The position numbers and the translations under genes are program-made. The notes beneath the pieces are model-generated. The model was not told where the DNA came from. It did no database searches and saw only the letters and a program-made list of their open reading frames with translations. Below, in pieces: positions 61,387-64,000 of a stretch of 64,000 bases of DNA; position 1 is the first letter of the stretch; each line of letters starts with the position of its first letter. Source of the stretch: Volvox africanus (lineage: Eukaryota; Chlorophyta; Chlorophyceae; Chlamydomonadales; Volvocaceae); contig BSDZ01000004.1 in assembly GCA_030268105.1 (NCBI GenBank), forward strand, positions 6,922,001-6,986,000, given 5' to 3'.

Positions 61387-62268
61387 CGGCCGTTACGGTC
61401 ATCATCCTCGAGGGTTCATTAAGTCGACTGAGAGAGCTCAGGAGATTCAGGAGCACGATGCGGGATCTGTCCGTCCCCCGTCCTCTGAGATAGCATAGGG
61501 GTGGTTTTATTTGGGAGGGTGCCATGTATACCGGTAGATATACATGCAAACCGGGACCCGGGAAAGCGGCGGATACAGCGGCGTACCCACGTACACGGCG
61601 GGCGTACTGCAAAGCAGCCATATGATGGGGGCTAATCTGAGTCATAGGATAGAAAATCTATGTTGGGTTGCTGTCGGGCCTTTTACGGAGGCCTGGTGCG
61701 TGTGGGTGCGGCGCGATATGGTTAAGTATGCTGTATGTGGCGGGAGGTGGTGTTACATTCTTTGGCAGGTGCGGAGTGACAGAGGCTTCTGCACAGGAAG
61801 TGCTTTCCTTGCGGGAGCAAAGTCAGCCTCAGCCTGTCCACGCGGAGCAGACCACAGAGAATACGAGGTGGGATATGAGGAGGTGAGGCGAGATGGCATG
61901 AGCTGAGCACTGCTGTCGGGGTTTTTGTTTGGGTGATAGTCGCAGGCCCTTTGGCCTTCTCGCCGGCTCCGTATGGTGCTTCGCGAGGCGAGGAAAAGAC
62001 GTCGTGGAGCGTGTGTTCCGGTTTTCAAAGCGGTGCTTTGTCCAGCGCGTTCGGGTGAGTGGTGTATGTTTTGTGAGGGAAGGGAGAGTATGAGAAGCGG
62101 GCCCCCAAGGATGGGGAACGCGGCAGGGTTGACTTGTAGCTTAAGCTTAAGCCTGAGCTTAGGAGCCTCTCCAGGAATCACTGGCCTTCCAGCCTCACTC
62201 GAAGTACTCGGGTGCGCCATGTCGGGTCATCATCCACTCATCCACCCGATTTTAACCCCTCGACCATA

Positions 62269-62331
62269 GTGTGTGTGTTTGTGTGTGTGTTTGTGTGTGT
62301 GTGTTTGTGTGTGTGTTTGTGTGTGTGTTTG

Positions 62332-62362
<31 letters not shown>

Positions 62363-62421
62363 TTGTGTGTGTGTTTGTGTGTGTGTGTGTCTGTGTGTGT
62401 GTTTGTGTGCTTGTGTGTGTT
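62269..62421. repeat. GT-rich microsatellite with interspersed TTT
   Basis: About 150 bp of GTGTGTGT broken regularly by GTTTGT, so the unit is 8-16 bp rather than pure GT. Both strands appear as long open frames only because of the low complexity. Confidence 0.9.
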
Positions 62422-63917
62422 TGACGACATGGGCACATGCACTCAGCTACGACACACAGGGCCTAAGCTTAATTAGAACCTGAGCAGGAAACAAGGCATG
62501 GCCTGATCATTAGGACCGGAGAGGGAGGCGGATTGCAGCCCAAAAATGACGACCCTATCATTGTCGTCTTAGTCTTAACAGGTATAGTCATATATCATAG
62601 TGTCATAGATACGTATTCTGTGTAGCTCACTGTCTTGTGAGAAACGCGCCGCGCAGGGGAGGCAGGATGCCAAATAAGGCGTCTTGGCGGAAATGTGATA
62701 GTAGTACGGTGGTAGTTAGTACGAGCTGATGGATATGCCCAATTTGTCCAATGAGACCTCTGTACCCTCTGTTATTTCATGGCGTGTTTCCATGGCGCCC
62801 CACCGCGGTTTGTAAAGGTGCAGGTGCAGGTGCAGGCAGCGTTTCGGTACTCGTTCTAAAACAAAATGTTTCCTTTATGCGCGACTGCAGCAGTACTTAC
62901 AGCAGTACTTACAGCAGTACTGCAGCAATACATATACACACACGCAGTCATAAGCGCACGCGCGTATGTCAATTTTGTATGTCAACGCCCGACATTGACA
63001 TTGATATTCATCCCGCGGAGTTGATGTATCGTACGGACAAAGAGACCGTATAGATACGATGTGGGGCATCAGGCTGTTGCCCGACGTTGACACCACCGGG
63101 ACATAAAACAATATTTCCATGATCCCAATCCAGCGTCACGACAACAATTACAGTCCATTTGTATACAGAAAATGAGTAGTCCAGTCCCGTAACTTGAGAT
63201 TCTCCTGCGGTTTCATACCCCTGCTTCTGATGTCATAGCAGCTGGCGCCACGCTGCGCCAATATCCGCGGCCGCCAATACCCCCCACTAAAATAGCTTGA
63301 AAACTCAAACCGTTGCAACTACTCCGGTAAGATTTGCTTTGTTGGTTAACAACGCCCCGAACGTTGGAGCTGAGCCGACCGTTTATGTAACCCCGCAAAT
63401 CCGCACAGTCTGCTGATTGCTATCCAAAAAGCCCCCTCCTAAATCAGAAATATTTATTACTGAAATTCGCATTCCGCTCTGCATGGATGAGATAAAGTAT
63501 GTCTTGTACGATGATATGCCGTGACACACCCTTTCGTCCCTCCGAAACCATATTTGCCCGCCATTGTCCCACCATAACGCTATCCGAGCCGCAAAATCCG
63601 GAATCCCTCGCAGTTATCCGGAAAACCCCGGGGGCGAATCCGCGCCGGAAGCGTCCAGCACATACGGCCCAAGTGCCGCCCTCCAGCTGCGCAGTCTCGC
63701 GCGGCGGGGGCTGCAGTGAACCAACTCCACCGACTACCGTGTCGTAGGCCGTACACCGTACACGTGTAGATGCCACATGGAGAGAGGGATATGTGCGGGG
63801 ACGTGGGGTGTGGGGAATTGGAGATGTGGGGGGAGGGGACCGGGTCAAGGCCCAGGTCGGAGAAAACCCATTCACGTGGCCATTCACGACAACACGCTGT
63901 CGTGGTTGAACCAGAAC

Positions 63918-63939
63918 CGTGGGCCTTTTATAAGGCCCA
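63918..63939. repeat. Short perfect hairpin
   Basis: Arms GTGGGCCTT (63918-63926) and AAGGCCCAC (63931-63939) pair exactly around TTAT. Whether it has a role is unknown. Confidence 0.55.
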
Positions 63940-64000
63940 CAGGCTCTGCAACACCCGCCCACCTGCCTACAGGCTGGAGGCCTGTTAAGGTTTGACTGAT

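Larger units (their letters stand above)
61387..64000. other. Intergenic region at the right edge
   Basis: No supported gene. It contains a GT-rich microsatellite (62269-62421), a short AGGTGC repeat near 62817-62836, CAGTACTTACAG repeats near 62887-62925 and a small hairpin at 63918-63939. A 172-codon minus-strand frame at 63444-63962 has no recognised domain. Confidence 0.5.

Noticed and set aside
62230..62483. Overlapping Cys-Val and His-Thr repeat proteins on both strands
   Set aside because: These are translations of the GT/CA microsatellite and have no coding evidence.

Overview
The window looks like nuclear DNA of a volvocine green alga (Volvox/Chlamydomonas relatives). The exons are GC-rich and broken by many short GT-AG introns. 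Coding regions carry long Ala/Gly/Gln low-complexity insertions. TGTAA polyadenylation signals follow several stop codons. Extracellular proteins have Ser-Pro-Pro spacers, and there are Ty1/copia remnants. No bacterial-type operons or ribosome binding sites are visible. All multi-exon models were assembled by hand from splice signals, reading-frame phase and family motifs.

Layout, left to right. 1-4794 (+): the 3' part of an ABCA-type ABC transporter gene. 6783-10884 (+): a five-exon leucine-rich-repeat-like protein. 14177-15618 (+): a small secreted protein with a His/Arg/Glu-rich half and an Ala/Pro/Val-rich half. 16874-18632 (-): a homocysteine S-methyltransferase. 19003-21814: a cluster of Ty1/copia-type pieces, namely an intact gag-only frame, a second decayed gag in the opposite direction, and an inverted gag/integrase junction. 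25387-31546 (-): a nine-exon terminal nucleotidyltransferase (TUTase, non-canonical poly(A) polymerase family) with Glu at two positions where the family has catalytic Asp.

33.2-34.4 kb holds two adjacent foldback hairpins, a fossil piece of the matrix-protein gene found further right, and a Ty3/gypsy remnant. The most striking structure is an inverted repeat with 5,848-bp arms (35006-40853 and 41049-46896) around a 195-bp spacer. Each arm carries the same ten-exon gene for a secreted, hydroxyproline-rich-type extracellular protein, and the two copies are divergent. Just beyond it is a decayed mitochondrial cox1 insertion (about 47221-47745).

48669-56051 (-) is ORC1 of the origin recognition complex, with the plant-type PHD finger inside the BAH domain, a complete AAA+ core and a winged-helix end. 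56767-61386 (+) is a four-exon gene of unknown function with a helical, possibly ARM/HEAT-like second half. The rest, to 64000, is intergenic with a long GT-rich microsatellite.

The genes are independent eukaryotic transcription units (transport, methionine metabolism, RNA tailing, DNA replication, extracellular matrix). I see no operon-like functional cluster. The unusual content lies in the palindrome, the mobile-element debris and the altered TUTase active site.
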